Source: Microbacterium sp. ET2 (lineage in GTDB: Bacteria > Actinomycetota > Actinomycetes > Actinomycetales > Microbacteriaceae). Taken from it: a DNA stretch of 64,000 nt. The DNA is taken from assembly GCF_030347395.1 (NCBI RefSeq), contig NZ_CP128170.1, forward strand, positions 62,001-126,000, written 5' to 3'. The notes under the pieces are model-generated. The model was not told the origin of the DNA. It saw nothing but the letters and a program-made list of their open reading frames with translations, and made no database searches. Shown here piece by piece: positions 1-8,211 of this stretch; position 1 is the first letter of the stretch, and each line of letters begins with the position of its first letter. The position numbers and the translations under genes are program-made.

Positions 1-586
1 TGTCGGTGGCGGTTCCGCCGCCACCGACGACGTCCGTGGCGGACTCGCGGATGTGGTCGACGAAGCCGTACTCGAGCGCCTCTTCCGCACCGAACCACCG
101 GTCCCGGTCACCGTCGGCATTGATCTGCTCGACCGTCTTGCCCGTCTGCTTCGCCGTGATCTCGGCGAGGCGCTTCTTCATGTCGAGGATCAGCTGCGCC
201 TGCGTCTGGATGTCGCTCGCCGTGCCGCCGAAGCCACCGTGGGGCTGGTGCAGCAGGACGCGGGCGTTGGGTGTGATGTAGCGCTTGCCCTTCGTGCCCG
301 CCGTCAGGAGCAGCTGGCCCATCGAGGCGGCCATGCCGATGCCGACCGTGACGATGTCGTTGGGCACGAACTGCATGGTGTCGTAGATCGCCATGCCGGC
401 CGTGATCGAGCCGCCGGGCGAGTTGATGTAGAGGTAGATGTCCTTCTCGGAGTCCTCCGCGGCGAGAAGAAGGATCTTCGCGCAGATCTCGTTGGCGTTC
501 TCGTCACGCACCTCCGACCCCAGCCAGATGATGCGGTCCTTGAGCAGTCTGTCGAAGACGCTCGTGGCGACAAGTGGTTCGGCCAT
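1..586 (-). CDS. clpP: ATP-dependent Clp protease proteolytic subunit (ClpP1-like), 3' end outside window
   Basis: Serine peptidase that forms the barrel chamber of the cytosolic Clp protease and degrades unfolded or tagged proteins delivered by ClpX or ClpC. About 195 residues are visible. The catalytic Ser lies in GMAASM (about residue 88) and the catalytic His in LLHQPHGG (about 113); the DRDRWF segment that follows is typical of ClpP. The ATG at 586 has AGGAG close upstream. The stop codon lies beyond the left edge. Actinobacteria usually carry clpP1-clpP2-clpX downstream of tig, so first position after tig, plus resemblance to mycobacterial ClpP1, suggests clpP1. The 176-bp gap to tig holds a terminator hairpin, so this gene probably has its own promoter. 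Confidence 0.96.
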   Translation of the reverse strand, partial: MAEPLVATSVFDRLLKDRIIWLGSEVRDENANEICAKILLLAAEDSEKDIYLYINSPGGSITAGMAIYDTMQFVPNDIVTVGIGMAASMGQLLLTAGTKGKRYITPNARVLLHQPHGGFGGTASDIQTQAQLILDMKKRLAEITAKQTGKTVEQINADGDRDRWFGAEEALEYGFVDHIRESATDVVGGGGTATD

Positions 587-710
587 GTGTACTCCTGTTT
601 CCGTGGTCGTGTCCTCGAATCTACCGGCGCGCGATTCGCACCCCGCCCGTGTTCGCCGTCGGCAGATCGCGCGCGTCGTACCGGCAGGCGCTCCCGTGAA
701 GCGGGGACGA

Positions 711-744
711 GAGAGGGACGGATGCCGCGGCATCCGTCCCTCTC
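711..744 (-). terminator. terminator hairpin downstream of tig
   Basis: Near-perfect inverted repeat with 16-bp arms (GAGAGGGACGGATGCC and its complement) around a tiny GC centre, 19 nt past the trigger factor stop codon. There is no long T run, so rho-independent action is inferred from stem strength and position. Confidence 0.65.
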
Positions 745-762
745 ATCAGTCGGCGCGTGCGC

Positions 763-2196
763 TTACTCGGCGGCGTCGGCCTTCTTCGCCCGGCTCTTGC
801 GAGCGGGCTTCTTGGGAGCCTCGGCCTCCTCGGCTGCGATGACCTCGTCGGCGTCGGCGGCGGCATCCGCGATCTCCTCAGCCTCTTCGACCACCTCGTC
901 CTCGGCGGTCTCGTCGTCCTCGAGCGCGACGAAGCCGGTCAGGTCGACGGTCTTGCCGTTGGTGTCGACGACGGTGACCTTGCCGAGGGCGACCGCGAGG
1001 GCCTTGTTGCGGGCGACCTCGCCGACCATGGCCGGAAGCTGGTTGCCCTGCTGCAGGGCGTTGATGAAGTCCTGCGGCGACATGCCGTACTGCGCAGAGG
1101 ACTGGATGAGGTACTGGGTGAGCTCTTCCTGCGAGACCTGCACCTCGTATTTCTCCACGACGGCGTCCAGCACCATCTGGGTGCGGAACTGCTTCTCGCT
1201 GGCCTCGGTGACCTCGGCGCGGTGGACGTCGTCCTCGAGACGGCCTTCGCCCTCGAGGTGGTTGTGCACCTCGTCCTCGATGAGCTGCTGGGGCACGGGG
1301 ATCTCGGCGCCGGCGAGCAGAGTCTCGACGAGCTTGTCGCGGGCTGCAGACCCCTGGGTGAACACCGACTGCTCGCCGGCACGCTCGCGCAGGCTGTCAC
1401 GCAGCTCGGCGATCGTGTCGAACTCCGACGCCATCTGGGCGAAGTCGTCATCGGCCTCGGGAAGCTCCCGCTCCTTGACCGCCTTGACCGTCACCGCGAC
1501 CTCGGCCTCCTGGCCGGCATTGTCGCCACCGATCAGGGTGGAGCGGAAGGTCGTCTCCTCACCTGCGGTCAGCGAGTCCACGGCCTCGTCGATGCCTTCG
1601 AGCAGCTCGCCGGAGCCGACCTCGTATGACACGCCCTCGGCCCGGTCGACCTCGTGGCCGTCGATCGTGGCGACGAGGTCGAGCTCGACGAAGTCACCGG
1701 TAGCGGCCGGACGGTCCACGGTCACCAGGGTGCCGAAGCGCGAGCGCAGCTTGTCCAGCTCTGCGTCCACCGCGGTCTCGTCGACCTCGACGGCGTCGAC
1801 CTCGATGGTCGTGCCCTCGAACGCGGGAAGGTCGAACTCGGGACGAACGTCGACCTCGACGTCGACCAGCAGGTCGCCGCTGAAGTCCTTGGCGTCAGGC
1901 CACTCCACGACGTCGGCGCTGGGGCGGCCCATGACGCGGATCTCGCTGGCGGTGACGGCCTCGCGGTAGAACGCGTCGAGCCCTTCGCTCACGGCGTGCT
2001 CGAGCACCGCGGTGCGACCGACGCGCTGGTCGATGATCGGTGCGGGCACCTTGCCCTTGCGGAACCCGGGGATCTGCACGTCCTGGGCGATGTGCTCGTA
2101 GGCGTGGGTGATGCTGGGCTTCAGCTCTTCCGGGCTGACCGCGATGCGGAGCTTCACGCGAGTCGGGCTCAGCTTCTCGACGGTGGTGGTGACCAT
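763..2196 (-). CDS. tig: trigger factor
   Basis: Ribosome-bound chaperone with peptidyl-prolyl isomerase activity that meets nascent chains at the exit tunnel. The 477-residue product has an N-terminal ribosome-binding domain beginning [16 protein letters not shown], a central FKBP-type domain (about residues 150-245, including GDFVELDL) and a helical C-terminal chaperone domain. The tail is acidic and then Lys/Ala-rich, which is common in high-GC actinobacteria. The ATG at 2196 is chosen because it starts the conserved N-terminus and has AGGAGAG upstream; the longer open frame runs back into the tRNA-Pro gene. A terminator hairpin separates it from clpP. Confidence 0.97.
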   Translation of the reverse strand: MVTTTVEKLSPTRVKLRIAVSPEELKPSITHAYEHIAQDVQIPGFRKGKVPAPIIDQRVGRTAVLEHAVSEGLDAFYREAVTASEIRVMGRPSADVVEWPDAKDFSGDLLVDVEVDVRPEFDLPAFEGTTIEVDAVEVDETAVDAELDKLRSRFGTLVTVDRPAATGDFVELDLVATIDGHEVDRAEGVSYEVGSGELLEGIDEAVDSLTAGEETTFRSTLIGGDNAGQEAEVAVTVKAVKERELPEADDDFAQMASEFDTIAELRDSLRERAGEQSVFTQGSAARDKLVETLLAGAEIPVPQQLIEDEVHNHLEGEGRLEDDVHRAEVTEASEKQFRTQMVLDAVVEKYEVQVSQEELTQYLIQSSAQYGMSPQDFINALQQGNQLPAMVGEVARNKALAVALGKVTVVDTNGKTVDLTGFVALEDDETAEDEVVEEAEEIADAAADADEVIAAEEAEAPKKPARKSRAKKADAAE

Positions 2197-2269
2197 GCCT
2201 TGTGTCTCTCCTCGTCTGCCACCGCACGCGGACGCGTGGGCGTAGGTCTTCGTGATGGGGGGCCGAATG

Positions 2270-2343
2270 TCGGGGCGACAGGATTTGAACCTGCGGCCTC
2301 CCGCTCCCAAAGCGGGCGCTCTACCAAGCTGAGCTACGCCCCG
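2270..2343 (-). tRNA. tRNA-Pro (anticodon TGG)
   Basis: Complete cloverleaf on the minus strand: acceptor CGGGGCG/CGCCCCG, D stem GCTC/GAGC, anticodon stem CCCGC/GCGGG with loop TTTGGGA, and T arm with TTCAAAT. Discriminator A. The 3' CCA is not encoded (ACAT follows). It lies just upstream of tig. Confidence 0.97.
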
Positions 2344-2350
2344 GGCGGGT

Positions 2351-2368
2351 GCGCACGCATGCGTGCGC
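2351..2368. repeat. 18-bp perfect palindrome in the tRNA-Pro leader
   Basis: GCGCACGCATGCGTGCGC is perfectly self-complementary and lies 7 nt upstream of the mature 5' end of tRNA-Pro. A candidate -10 (TAGACT, complement of 2385-2390) is further upstream, so the palindrome would be in the pre-tRNA leader. Function unknown. Confidence 0.5.
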
Positions 2369-2471
2369 CGATCGGGCCTGTTGCAGTCTAGCCGACACTC
2401 CCCGAAGCCTCATCGTCAGGCGGCGCCTCTCGCGTCCATTACACTGGACAGGCTGCGGATCAGTCCGCCGC

Positions 2472-2545
2472 GGGGATGTAGCTCAATGGTAGAGCCTCAG
2501 TCTTCCAAACTGATGGTGCGGGTTCGATTCCCGTCATCCCCTCCA
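2472..2545 (+). tRNA. tRNA-Gly (anticodon TCC)
   Basis: Full cloverleaf: acceptor GGGGATG/CATCCCC, anticodon stem TCAGT/ACTGA around CTTCCAA, T loop TTCGATT. The 3' CCA is encoded (2543-2545). A TACACT hexamer at 2440-2445 is a possible -10. Confidence 0.97.
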
Positions 2546-2563
2546 TGGCCTTTCGAGGCCGCG

Positions 2564-3103
2564 TCACCCCATCGATTCGGCCTCCCCGTGTGTCGCCAGA
2601 TGCCGAAGGTAGATCGCCGCGTTCTGACGGATGCCCTCGCGCTCCTCCTCGGTGAGCGGCCGACGCACCTTCGCCGGTACGCCCGCCACGAGCGACCCGG
2701 GCGGCACCACCGTGCCCTGCAGCACGACGGCTCCGGCGGCCACGAGGCAGCCCGCGCCGATCTGCGCACCCGAGAGCACAACGCTTCCCATTCCGATGAG
2801 CGAGCCGTCGCCGATCGAGCAGCCGTGGACGACCGCGTTGTGACCGACCGACACGTTCGCACCGACCACGACCGGGTGATCGGCGTCGACGTGCACCGAG
2901 ACGTTGTCCTGCAGATTGCTCCCCGGGCCGATGCTGATGGAGGCACTGTCGCCGCGCACCACGGCGTTGTACCAGACGCTCGCCCCCTCGCCCAGGGTCA
3001 CGTCGCCGACCACCCGCGCGCCCGCGGCGAGGAAGGCCGAATCATGGAGCGACGGACGACGGTCGCGGAGGGAGAGGACGGATGCTGCGGGGTCGATGCT
3101 CAT
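2564..3103 (-). CDS. gamma-carbonic anhydrase family / hexapeptide-repeat protein
   Basis: 179-residue left-handed beta-helix protein with repeated hexapeptides (for example IGDGSLIGMG and IGAGCLVAAG). Histidines in NVSVHVD and in SVGHNAVVHG match the metal-ligand pattern of the gamma-carbonic anhydrase-like (YrdA/PaaY) group, so a zinc- or iron-dependent trimer is expected. Whether it hydrates CO2 or acts on a CoA thioester cannot be told from sequence. The C-terminal helix (PLTEEEREGIRQNAAIYLRH) is typical. The gene has its own leaderless-type promoter, with TAGGCT 6 nt before the ATG, and no Shine-Dalgarno. Confidence 0.85.
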   Translation of the reverse strand: MSIDPAASVLSLRDRRPSLHDSAFLAAGARVVGDVTLGEGASVWYNAVVRGDSASISIGPGSNLQDNVSVHVDADHPVVVGANVSVGHNAVVHGCSIGDGSLIGMGSVVLSGAQIGAGCLVAAGAVVLQGTVVPPGSLVAGVPAKVRRPLTEEEREGIRQNAAIYLRHLATHGEAESMG

Positions 3104-3109
3104 GCCGGG

Positions 3110-3115
3110 AGCCTA
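3110..3115 (-). promoter_or_regulatory. -10 element, leaderless promoter of the gamma-CA-like gene
   Basis: TAGGCT on the minus strand ends 6 nt before the ATG at 3103, so transcription should begin at or next to the start codon. No clear -35. Confidence 0.5.
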
Positions 3116-3134
3116 GACGTCCGGCGGCGCGGGA

Positions 3135-5270
3135 TCAGCGAGCGGCGAGCGCGTCGCGGATGGCCGCCTCGTACCAAGGCTCGAGGGTGTCGGCGAAGGT
3201 GACCGTCAGGTGGTCCTGGTCGCGGTAGACGTTCGCTCCCCCCACGACGGGCCTGCACACCTCGTCGTCGCAGAACACGTCGGTGAAGTCCAGCAGGGTG
3301 ACCCCGGCCATCCCCTCCGCTGCCTCGCGCAACGGATCGTCCGCGACGAGAACGTCGGCGCGCCCACCGTTGCACTCGGCGGCGTCACGCGTGCGCAGAC
3401 ACTTGTTCGGATCGGTCTCCCACACGGGGTTGTCCACCACCGTCACGACGGGGGTGCCGCGGTCGATCATCTCGCTCCACGCCTCGCGGTAGCCCGCGAC
3501 AGCGGCCTCGCGCGACGAGTCGAAGCCGTCCGACGCGTACGGGGTCGTGGCGAGCGCGGAGGTGAAGACGACATCGACGTCCCGATCGGCGAGAGCGGAG
3601 CTCACGCCCTCGCGCCAGTCGGTGCACGCCGCGCCGAAGGCGCCCGGCGTCGACAGCGGTGTGGTGTTCCAGGGGCACGCCCCCTTGAAGAACGTCGTCA
3701 GGTGCCAGCCGTTGCGCTCGGCCATCCGCTCGAATGTGGGCAGGAGCTGGAAGGCGTGGCTGTCGCCGATGAGCGCCACGCGCGGGGCGTCATCGGCATC
3801 GGACCCGAACTCGCACGAGACCGGGCGCGAATCGTTCAGCTGCACGAAGCACTGATCATCGGATGGTCGGTCCGCCCCCGCGAAGCCCGGTGCGGGCAGG
3901 ATCGTCTCGGGCGCGGCGGCGTCGTCGCAGGCCGGATCGAGAACAGCTGCCGCGCCGAAGCACTCCGGCGGACTCTCCCGGAGTTCCGCCAAGGCCCGCA
4001 CGCCGGCGTTGTAGGCGGGAGCGTTCACCGCCCACGCGGCACCCGCGGTGCTCGCCACCAGGATCATCGCCACCAGCGACGCCCACAGGGTGACCCGTGG
4101 CGGACGGGAGGTCAGCACTTTCCAGCTGCGGAAGGGATCCTCGACGAGGGTCTTCGTCAGCCACGCGAGCACGAAGCAGAGGACGAGCAGGGCGACGCGG
4201 TGGTAGATCGTCAGTCCCCAGAACGGCACCGATGGCGCGATGATGATCAGCGGCCAGTGCCAGAGGTACAGGGAGTAGGAGATTCCGCCGATGAACTGCG
4301 CGGGCCGAAGGGACAGCACGCGGGTCGGGTACCACCAGCGGTCGGTGTTCGACGCCGCGATGATGAGTCCGGCGCCGAGCGTCGGCACGAGGGCGGCGTA
4401 CCCGGGGAAAGGCGTCTGTCCGTCGTAGGCGAAGGTCGCCCAGACCAGGGCCACGACCCCCACCCAGCCCGCCACGAAGCTCGCCCCCGCGGAGCGCAGG
4501 CGCAGCAGCGGCACGAGTGCGATGAGGGCGCCGACGCCGAACTGCCACATCCGGCCGAAGGTCACGAAGTACGCCGGCGCCGGGTCTGTGATGGTGTACA
4601 CGACGCAGAAGACGAAGGATGCTGCGGAGACGACCGCCAGCACCGCGACCACGCTGCGGCGGACCGCGCCGCGCGCCCACTTCACCGCGGCCCACGCGGC
4701 GAGGAGCATCAGCAGCGGCCAGATGACGTAGAACTGCTCCTCGAGCGAGAGCGACCAGTAGTGCTGGACGGTGGTGGGATCGCCGCCGTTGTTGAGGTAG
4801 TCCGCGGATGTGATCGCGAGGTACCAGTTCTCGACGTAGAAGGTCGACGCGAGGATCTCGCGCACTTCGTTCGGCAGCGCCGAGGTCGGGGTCAGGTACG
4901 GCGTCATCGCGACCAGCGCGCAGAAGAGCAGCACGAGAAGGGACGCGGGCAGCAGCCGCCGTGCTCGTCGCGCCCAGAACTGTCCGAGGCGCACGGTGCC
5001 GGTCGCGGTGAGCTCGCGCATCAGGTGGGAGGTGATGAGGAAGCCCGAGATGACGAAGAAGATGTCCACGCCGATGTAGCCGCCGGGGAAGCGGCCCGGC
5101 CAGAAGTGGTAGAGCACCACGCACAGCACCGCGATGGCGCGCAGACCCTGCACGTGCGGGAGGAATCGAGTGGGCTCGGCGTGCTCGGGTGAGTGCTGTG
5201 CGCGACGGCTGCGTCGACCCTCGGCGTCGCCCGGGAGGCGCGGCTCGAGCGCGGGGTCAGCGGATGGCAC
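3135..5270 (-). CDS. acyltransferase 3 (OafA/YrhL type) with C-terminal SGNH domain
   Basis: Inner-membrane O-acyltransferase (711 residues) expected to acetylate or acylate a cell-surface glycan. Residues about 40-400 form the multi-pass acyltransferase-3 domain, opening with GLRAIAVLCVVLYHFWPG and GVDIFFVISGFLI. After the last helix (about 400-420) an extracytoplasmic SGNH-hydrolase-like domain follows, with GDSH near residue 500 and a DQDH block near 685, so the catalytic Ser and Asp/His are present. The substrate is unknown; peptidoglycan, teichoic acid and exopolysaccharide are all possible. The GTG at 5270 is chosen because TACCGT lies 6 nt upstream (leaderless type), while the longer frame runs antisense through dps. 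It diverges from dps. Confidence 0.88.
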   Translation of the reverse strand: MPSADPALEPRLPGDAEGRRSRRAQHSPEHAEPTRFLPHVQGLRAIAVLCVVLYHFWPGRFPGGYIGVDIFFVISGFLITSHLMRELTATGTVRLGQFWARRARRLLPASLLVLLFCALVAMTPYLTPTSALPNEVREILASTFYVENWYLAITSADYLNNGGDPTTVQHYWSLSLEEQFYVIWPLLMLLAAWAAVKWARGAVRRSVVAVLAVVSAASFVFCVVYTITDPAPAYFVTFGRMWQFGVGALIALVPLLRLRSAGASFVAGWVGVVALVWATFAYDGQTPFPGYAALVPTLGAGLIIAASNTDRWWYPTRVLSLRPAQFIGGISYSLYLWHWPLIIIAPSVPFWGLTIYHRVALLVLCFVLAWLTKTLVEDPFRSWKVLTSRPPRVTLWASLVAMILVASTAGAAWAVNAPAYNAGVRALAELRESPPECFGAAAVLDPACDDAAAPETILPAPGFAGADRPSDDQCFVQLNDSRPVSCEFGSDADDAPRVALIGDSHAFQLLPTFERMAERNGWHLTTFFKGACPWNTTPLSTPGAFGAACTDWREGVSSALADRDVDVVFTSALATTPYASDGFDSSREAAVAGYREAWSEMIDRGTPVVTVVDNPVWETDPNKCLRTRDAAECNGGRADVLVADDPLREAAEGMAGVTLLDFTDVFCDDEVCRPVVGGANVYRDQDHLTVTFADTLEPWYEAAIRDALAAR

Positions 5271-5276
5271 GGTAAG

Positions 5277-5282
5277 ACGGTA
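5277..5282 (-). promoter_or_regulatory. -10 element, leaderless promoter of the acyltransferase gene
   Basis: TACCGT on the minus strand sits exactly 6 nt before the GTG at 5270. It supports that start over in-frame upstream codons. Confidence 0.4.
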
Positions 5283-5353
5283 ACCCCTGGCGGCAGCCGC
5301 CTCGCTCAGCGACCTGCCAGTGTGACGGGTTAGCGGAGCCTTCTCTTGCTTGC

Positions 5354-5380
5354 GGAATAGGGTGCGCGCACTAGCGTTGG
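5354..5380 (+). promoter_or_regulatory. SigH/SigR-type promoter of dps
   Basis: GGAATA (5354-5359), a 16-nt spacer, then GTTGG (5376-5380). This matches the GGAAT-N16-19-GTT consensus of the thiol-oxidative/heat-stress sigma factors SigH (mycobacteria, corynebacteria) and SigR (Streptomyces). The GTT box lies about 45 nt before the dps ATG, leaving room for the visible Shine-Dalgarno. The match is seen directly; sigma use is inferred. Confidence 0.6.
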
Positions 5381-5423
5381 ATTCACTGGACCGCCGCGTG
5401 GCGGTTCGAAGGGAGCCGACAGA

Positions 5424-5909
5424 ATGACCGACATTCAGACCACCCCCGCCACCGCCGCCGATCCCACGGTCGCCGCCGGCTCGGCGCAGTTCCTCGCCCC
5501 GGTCGTGCTGGGCCTGCAGGCTCTCGCCGTGAACGGCAAGCAGGCGCACTGGAATGTGCGGGGCGCGAACTTCATCGCCATCCACGAACTCCTCGATCAG
5601 ATCGTCGACCACGCCCGACAGGCGGCAGATGACGCCGCCGAGCGGATCGTCGCTCTCGGGCTTCCGGTCGATGCGCGCACGTCGACCATCGCGCAGAAGG
5701 TCGCGCCCACAGCGGTGCCCGCCGGGTTCACCCCGTGGCAGGAGATCGTCCGCGACATGATCGCCGACATGGACGCGGTGATCGTCGATGTCAAGGCCGC
5801 GATCGAGGGACTCGACGAGGTCGACCTCACCAGTCAGGACGTGGCATTGGCCATCATGCAGACGCTCGAGAAGGACCGCTGGTTCCTCTTCGCACACCTC
5901 GCCGAGTGA
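5424..5909 (+). CDS. dps: Dps, DNA-binding ferritin-like protein from starved cells
   Basis: 161-residue mini-ferritin that forms dodecamers, oxidises Fe(II) with peroxide and protects DNA. The family signature QAHWNVRG (about residues 39-46) followed by HELLDQIVDHARQAADD supplies the inter-subunit ferroxidase ligands (His, Asp, Glu). A second conserved part, DMIADMDAVIVDVK, forms the following helix. The first 20 or so residues are Thr/Ala-rich and probably disordered. The ATG has GGGAG upstream. Upstream lies a SigH/SigR-like promoter and downstream a strong hairpin, so it is a monocistronic, probably oxidative-stress-induced gene. Confidence 0.96.
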   Translation: MTDIQTTPATAADPTVAAGSAQFLAPVVLGLQALAVNGKQAHWNVRGANFIAIHELLDQIVDHARQAADDAAERIVALGLPVDARTSTIAQKVAPTAVPAGFTPWQEIVRDMIADMDAVIVDVKAAIEGLDEVDLTSQDVALAIMQTLEKDRWFLFAHLAE

Positions 5910-5929
5910 CAGCGCTCGCGTGACGACCA

Positions 5930-5963
5930 GGGCCCCGGATCCTCTGCGGAGGAATCGGGGCCC
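5930..5963. terminator. bidirectional terminator between dps and the amidohydrolase gene
   Basis: Inverted repeat with outer arms GGGCCCC/GGGGCCC and inner arms TCCTC/GAGGA around a TGCG-like loop, with minor mismatches between. It lies between the two convergent stop codons (5909 and 5997) and could serve both genes. Confidence 0.65.
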
Positions 5964-5996
5964 TTCGTCGCTGCGGGCGGATCATCCGTCTCAGGC

Positions 5997-7502
5997 TCAG
6001 GCCAGATGCGTGAGTCGCCCCGCGAGAAGGGTCGCCGCGACCGTCATCCCGCGCAGCTCGCTCTCCGTCGCGGTGAGCGGGTCGCTGTCGCACAGCACCA
6101 GATCGGCCGGGGCGCCGGGGCGGATCGCCGCCGGATCGGTCGAGCCGCCCCGTGTGGACGCCGCCAACGCCGTCTGCGGATCCAGCGCCTGCTCCGGGCG
6201 CCAGGCCGGCCTGCCGTCGCGCGTGCGGTGCACGGCGGCGGCCAGGGCGGCCCACGGGTCCAGAGGCGAGACCGGGGCGTCCGAACCGAACAGCAGTGTG
6301 GCGCCGGCATCGGCGAGGGCGCGGAGCGGATAGGGAGTCGCCGTCTGCGCCGCCCAGATCTCGTCGGTGAGATCCCGATCATCCACGGCGTGCTGGGGCT
6401 GCACGCTCGCGCCGACCCCGAGTCGCGCGAACCGCGGGATGTCCGAGGCGCTCACGAGCTGCGCGTGCTCGATCGTGCCGGTCGCTCCACTCAGCGCGAA
6501 GGCATCCAGTGCGTGCGAGTTGGCGACATCCCCGATCGCATGGATCGCGCAAGACAGGCCCGCCGCGGTAGCCCGTGTCATCATCTCGACCAGAGCATCC
6601 GGTGCGACAGTGAGCATCCCGCGGTCGTCGGGAGAGCCGGCGTACGGGTGCGAGCATGCGGCTGTGCGGGTCCCGAGGGAGCCGTCGGTGATGACCTTGA
6701 GTGGTCCGACGCGGACGAGGCCGGACCCTTCGCGGACGGGATCACCCGTGCGAAGGCCTGCGGCGATCGCACGTTCGAGGTGTTCGGGATAGATGCCGAA
6801 CGCCACCTGCAGCGTGTCGAAACCTCTCTCCACGCGCCGGACCCATGCGTCTTCGTTCCAGGCCATGTCGAGATCCACGAGGCCCACCACGCCGCGGGCG
6901 GCTGCACGACGCGCCGCCGCTTCGACGAGAACGTCTGCGTGGCGGGCGGGCACGGCATTCAGTCGACGTGACACCTCGAACGCGGTGGTCTCGCGCAGGA
7001 CGCCGCTGTCATCCGCCGTCAGCGACTCGCGGCGCAGGGCAGCGGAGTTGAGCCACACGCTGTGGACGTCGGCATTGATGAGGTAGGTGGGAACGTCTCC
7101 GGCGTGCTGGTCGAGCAGCGCCACAGTCGGCGAGTCCGGCCAGAGCGCATCGCGGAATCCGACCGCCACCCGACGCCCGTCGGGGAGCACCGGCGACGCC
7201 GCTGCGCGGCGTGCGGCCTCGACCGCCGTGTTCGCATCGACCACCGATGCCCGCTCCGCGGCGAGGGCCCACTGGGTGACGTGGACGTGGTGATCCCAGA
7301 GCCCCGGAATGAGGATGCGCCCGTCGGCCTCGAGCACCGACCCCTTCGGGCGGATGACGCCGGTCGGCGCGATGTCGACGATGGCGCCCTCTTCGAGGAA
7401 GACGTCCACGCGGTCGTTCGCATCGGCGACCGGCACAAGCTCGCGGCCAGGGCCCCGGACCCGCGCTCCGCGGACGACAGCGACCGACTCGCCGACGTTC
7501 AC
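5997..7502 (-). CDS. amidohydrolase family protein (YtcJ-like)
   Basis: 501-residue metal-dependent hydrolase of the amidohydrolase superfamily. The metal-binding HHVHVT motif lies in the GLWDHHVHVT segment (about residue 66), later histidines in CAIHAIGD and IEHAQLVS, and the C-terminal catalytic Asp in FGSDAPVSP. These are the usual TIM-barrel metal ligands of YtcJ/LAF3-like enzymes. The substrate is unknown (an N-acyl or cyclic amide is likely). The GTG at 7502 overlaps the paiB-like stop by 4 nt (GTGA), which fixes the start and implies translational coupling; the longer open frame runs inside paiB. It converges on dps. Confidence 0.87.
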   Translation of the reverse strand: MNVGESVAVVRGARVRGPGRELVPVADANDRVDVFLEEGAIVDIAPTGVIRPKGSVLEADGRILIPGLWDHHVHVTQWALAAERASVVDANTAVEAARRAAASPVLPDGRRVAVGFRDALWPDSPTVALLDQHAGDVPTYLINADVHSVWLNSAALRRESLTADDSGVLRETTAFEVSRRLNAVPARHADVLVEAAARRAAARGVVGLVDLDMAWNEDAWVRRVERGFDTLQVAFGIYPEHLERAIAAGLRTGDPVREGSGLVRVGPLKVITDGSLGTRTAACSHPYAGSPDDRGMLTVAPDALVEMMTRATAAGLSCAIHAIGDVANSHALDAFALSGATGTIEHAQLVSASDIPRFARLGVGASVQPQHAVDDRDLTDEIWAAQTATPYPLRALADAGATLLFGSDAPVSPLDPWAALAAAVHRTRDGRPAWRPEQALDPQTALAASTRGGSTDPAAIRPGAPADLVLCDSDPLTATESELRGMTVAATLLAGRLTHLA

Positions 7503-8146
7503 GCGGTCCGCCCGGATTCCGTCCTTGCCCGCAGTGCCCGCTCCATCTCTGCGGCCAGGGCGGGATTGTGGTGCGGGCCGTCGCCCGCGAGGCCGTCGAT
7601 CACGGCGCGCACGACCTCTTCCGGCTTGTTCTGGCTGAGCTTTCGCTTGGCCACGACGCGGGTCGGCGTCAGCCGGAACCCGACGGTACCGCGTTCCAGC
7701 CGTTCGACGAAGGCGGCGTCGTTGGGTCGCTCCCACATGAGGCGGGGCTCGGGCATACCGGCTTCGAACCGCGCGACCAGTCGATCGAGGACGCGCAGGT
7801 TCTCGTCCGCGTCGAGGATCTCAGGGACGCCGGCAAGGTGGACGGCTGCGAAGTTCCACGTGGGAACGGACGGCACATCGCCGTACCAACCGGGCGAGAC
7901 GTACCCATGAGGACCCTGGATCACGACGAGCATCTCGCGCGTGCCCAGGCCGTGGATGAGGTCATCCGGCTTGCCGACATGGCCGACGATGGTGAGGTCG
8001 TCACGGTCGCCCTCGAGCAGCACGACGTAGTGCGAGGCGACCAGTCCTTCGTCGCCGGCGCTCATGACAGTCGCCCAGGGATTGAGGTCGATGAGGCGAC
8101 GCAGCTCCGCGACATCCGTCATCGCGAAGCTCGGATTCTGACGCAT
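7499..8146 (-). CDS. PaiB-family FMN-binding protein
   Basis: 215 residues of the PaiB/FMN-binding split-barrel family. In Bacillus the prototype is a negative regulator of sporulation and protease genes; in most bacteria the role is unknown. Diagnostic segments are the opening MRQNPSFAM, SHYVVLLEGD, and YVSPGWYGDVPSVPTWNF (about residues 80-97). A C-terminal KRKLSQNKPEEV motif is also typical. It precedes the amidohydrolase with a GTGA overlap. TAGGCT 6 nt before the ATG indicates a leaderless transcript. Confidence 0.9.
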   Translation of the reverse strand: MRQNPSFAMTDVAELRRLIDLNPWATVMSAGDEGLVASHYVVLLEGDRDDLTIVGHVGKPDDLIHGLGTREMLVVIQGPHGYVSPGWYGDVPSVPTWNFAAVHLAGVPEILDADENLRVLDRLVARFEAGMPEPRLMWERPNDAAFVERLERGTVGFRLTPTRVVAKRKLSQNKPEEVVRAVIDGLAGDGPHHNPALAAEMERALRARTESGRTA

Positions 8147-8152
8147 GGTCCA

Positions 8153-8158
8153 AGCCTA
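8153..8158 (-). promoter_or_regulatory. -10 element, leaderless promoter of the paiB-like gene
   Basis: TAGGCT on the minus strand, 6 nt before the ATG at 8146. No Shine-Dalgarno is visible in the 6-nt gap. Confidence 0.5.
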
Positions 8159-8211
8159 GGACGAGCGGGCGAACCGGCCGTCGCGTCCGCCTGCGGCGGG
8201 ATGGCGCCCGG

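Noticed and set aside
641..670. GTTCGC-like bases upstream of clpP as a ClgR site
   Set aside because: Only one half resembles the motif; the symmetry and spacing of known ClgR boxes are missing.
53..1969. 638-codon plus-strand frame over clpP and tig
   Set aside because: Covers the clpP-tig terminator and two well-supported genes on the other strand; Ser-rich composition is that of an antisense frame.
5735..5923. Short frame inside dps as an overlapping gene
   Set aside because: Out-of-frame Arg/Gly/His-rich product with no RBS, typical of an alternate high-GC frame.
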